64,000 nt of DNA from an uncultured Hyphomonas sp. (GTDB lineage Bacteria > Pseudomonadota > Alphaproteobacteria > Caulobacterales > Hyphomonadaceae): assembly GCF_963678875.1 (NCBI RefSeq), contig NZ_OY787456.1, forward strand, positions 434,001 to 498,000, given 5' to 3'. Both the position numbers and the translations under genes were made by a program. This document shows, in pieces, positions 63,411-64,000 of this stretch. Positions within the stretch are counted from its first letter, which is position 1, and every line of letters starts with the position of its first letter. Under the pieces are notes generated by a model, which saw only the letters and a program-made list of their open reading frames with translations, was not told the origin of the DNA and did not search any database.

Positions 63411-63494
63411 ACCTTTCGGGGGCTCGCGAAAACAGTCGTCGAATAAATCGACGTCAAACTTGACGCATGTGTCATCTTTTTGTGAGGATGGCGT

Positions 63495-64000
63495 ATGACC
63501 CAGGAGTTTCTGTCCCCCGCTGCTGTTGCCGCGTGCCGCAACCCGCTGCCTCAGGCGCACACCCTGCCGCCCGCCGCCTATACGGATGCGGGGCTGTGGC
63601 ATGTCGAAAAAACCCGTGTGCTGGCGCGCAGCTGGCTGCCGCTCGCGCGGGTCGATCAGGTACCGGGGCCGGGGGATTACCTCTCCGCCGATCTGGCGGG
63701 TGAGCCTGTCATGGTGGTGCGCGGCGAGGACGGCGCGGTGCGCGTGCTCTCGCGCGTCTGCCGCCACCGGGCCGCGCTGGTGGCCGAAGGGCAGGGCTGC
63801 CGCAAACTGTTCACCTGTCCCTACCACGCCTGGTCCTATGACACGAAAGGCAGCCTCGTCCGCGCGCCGCTGATGGAGGGGGCGGAGGGATTTGACGCTT
63901 CCGAACTTGGCCTGCGCGGGATCCGCTCGGAGATCTGGGAAGGCTTCGTCATGGCGACGCTGGACGCCGACGCCCCGGCCTTCGCCCCGCAGGTCAGCGG
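63495..64000 (+). CDS. Rieske non-heme iron oxygenase, alpha subunit (partial, cut by the window end)
   Basis: The first 168 codons of an aromatic-ring-hydroxylating-type oxygenase. The Rieske [2Fe-2S] ligands are visible: CRHRA (Cys89, His91) and CPYHAW (Cys108, His111), with the standard Cys-x-His-N16-Cys-x-x-His spacing. The catalytic iron domain lies beyond the window. Such enzymes hydroxylate or demethylate aromatic compounds or quaternary amines using a reductase. Start at ATG 63495 with TGAGGA upstream. Confidence 0.92.
   Translation, partial: MTQEFLSPAAVAACRNPLPQAHTLPPAAYTDAGLWHVEKTRVLARSWLPLARVDQVPGPGDYLSADLAGEPVMVVRGEDGAVRVLSRVCRHRAALVAEGQGCRKLFTCPYHAWSYDTKGSLVRAPLMEGAEGFDASELGLRGIRSEIWEGFVMATLDADAPAFAPQVS

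Overview
The window comes from an alphaproteobacterial chromosome that is GC-rich with a few AT-richer patches. The gene content fits a dimorphic or budding Caulobacterales/Hyphomonadales relative: a TacA-type response regulator, a NepR-type anti-sigma factor, a mraZ-first division cluster, a complete Flp/Tad (cpa) pilus locus, GTTC-N7-GTTC SOS boxes and apparently leaderless genes. The family placement is an inference from gene families; no rRNA or tRNA gene was seen.

Layout. Bases 1-1530 are an AT-richer islet with a RelA/SpoT-domain gene (cut by the window edge) behind a 348-codon NdpA-like gene. It abuts a decayed copy of the uvrB 3' end (1533-1658), then a small lipoprotein gene and intact uvrB. 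Next is a restriction-modification islet (cytosine-5 methyltransferase, HNH nuclease, Vsr repair nuclease; 4642-6849). Bases 6879-19805 hold metabolic and transport genes: a SnoaL-like protein, PiT phosphate transporter with a Pho box, truncated hemoglobin, flavoprotein, a P450/DUF2236/fatty-acid-hydroxylase group with a divergent TetR gene, a TVP38 membrane protein, leuA with a five-leucine leader peptide, an EamA transporter and a Cds1-like cysteine desulfhydrase. Bases 19917-25644 carry regulators (NepR, TacA-like, MarR-GNAT fusion, OxyR) and an MFS transporter.

Bases 26397-39209 are the dcw cluster in the order mraZ, rsmH, ftsL, ftsI, murE, murF, mraY, murD, ftsW, murG, murC, with most stops and starts overlapping. 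It stops at murC; murB, ddl and ftsQAZ are not in the window. An 843-base stretch upstream of mraZ has strong inverted repeats, DnaA-box sequences, three GANTC sites and three TGGGC repeats at 10-base spacing that match a MraZ operator. Bases 40873-52928 are the pilus locus: two TadE-like genes and a secretin N-domain gene on the minus strand; flp, cpaA, cpaB, cpaC, cpaD, cpaE, cpaF, tadB and tadC on the plus strand; and a TadD-like lipoprotein gene. Bases 53047-64000 hold a leucyl aminopeptidase, an arsenic operon (arsR-arsI-acr3-arsC) with a near-perfect ArsR operator, a TPR protein, an SDR protein with a 3 x 21-base internal repeat, PnuC, an AT-richer PIN-domain gene, a TonB-dependent receptor, a flavodoxin-like protein and the start of a Rieske oxygenase.

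Most noteworthy. (1) The RelA/SpoT plus NdpA-like pair beside the duplicated uvrB tail is the best candidate for an undescribed system. (2) Two SOS boxes lie between uvrB and the methyltransferase gene, the second suited to put the restriction-modification module under LexA. (3) leuA has an attenuation leader whose transcript is predicted to start at its AUG. (4) Several operators are recognisable by eye: ArsR, TetR, MraZ, Pho and OxyR.
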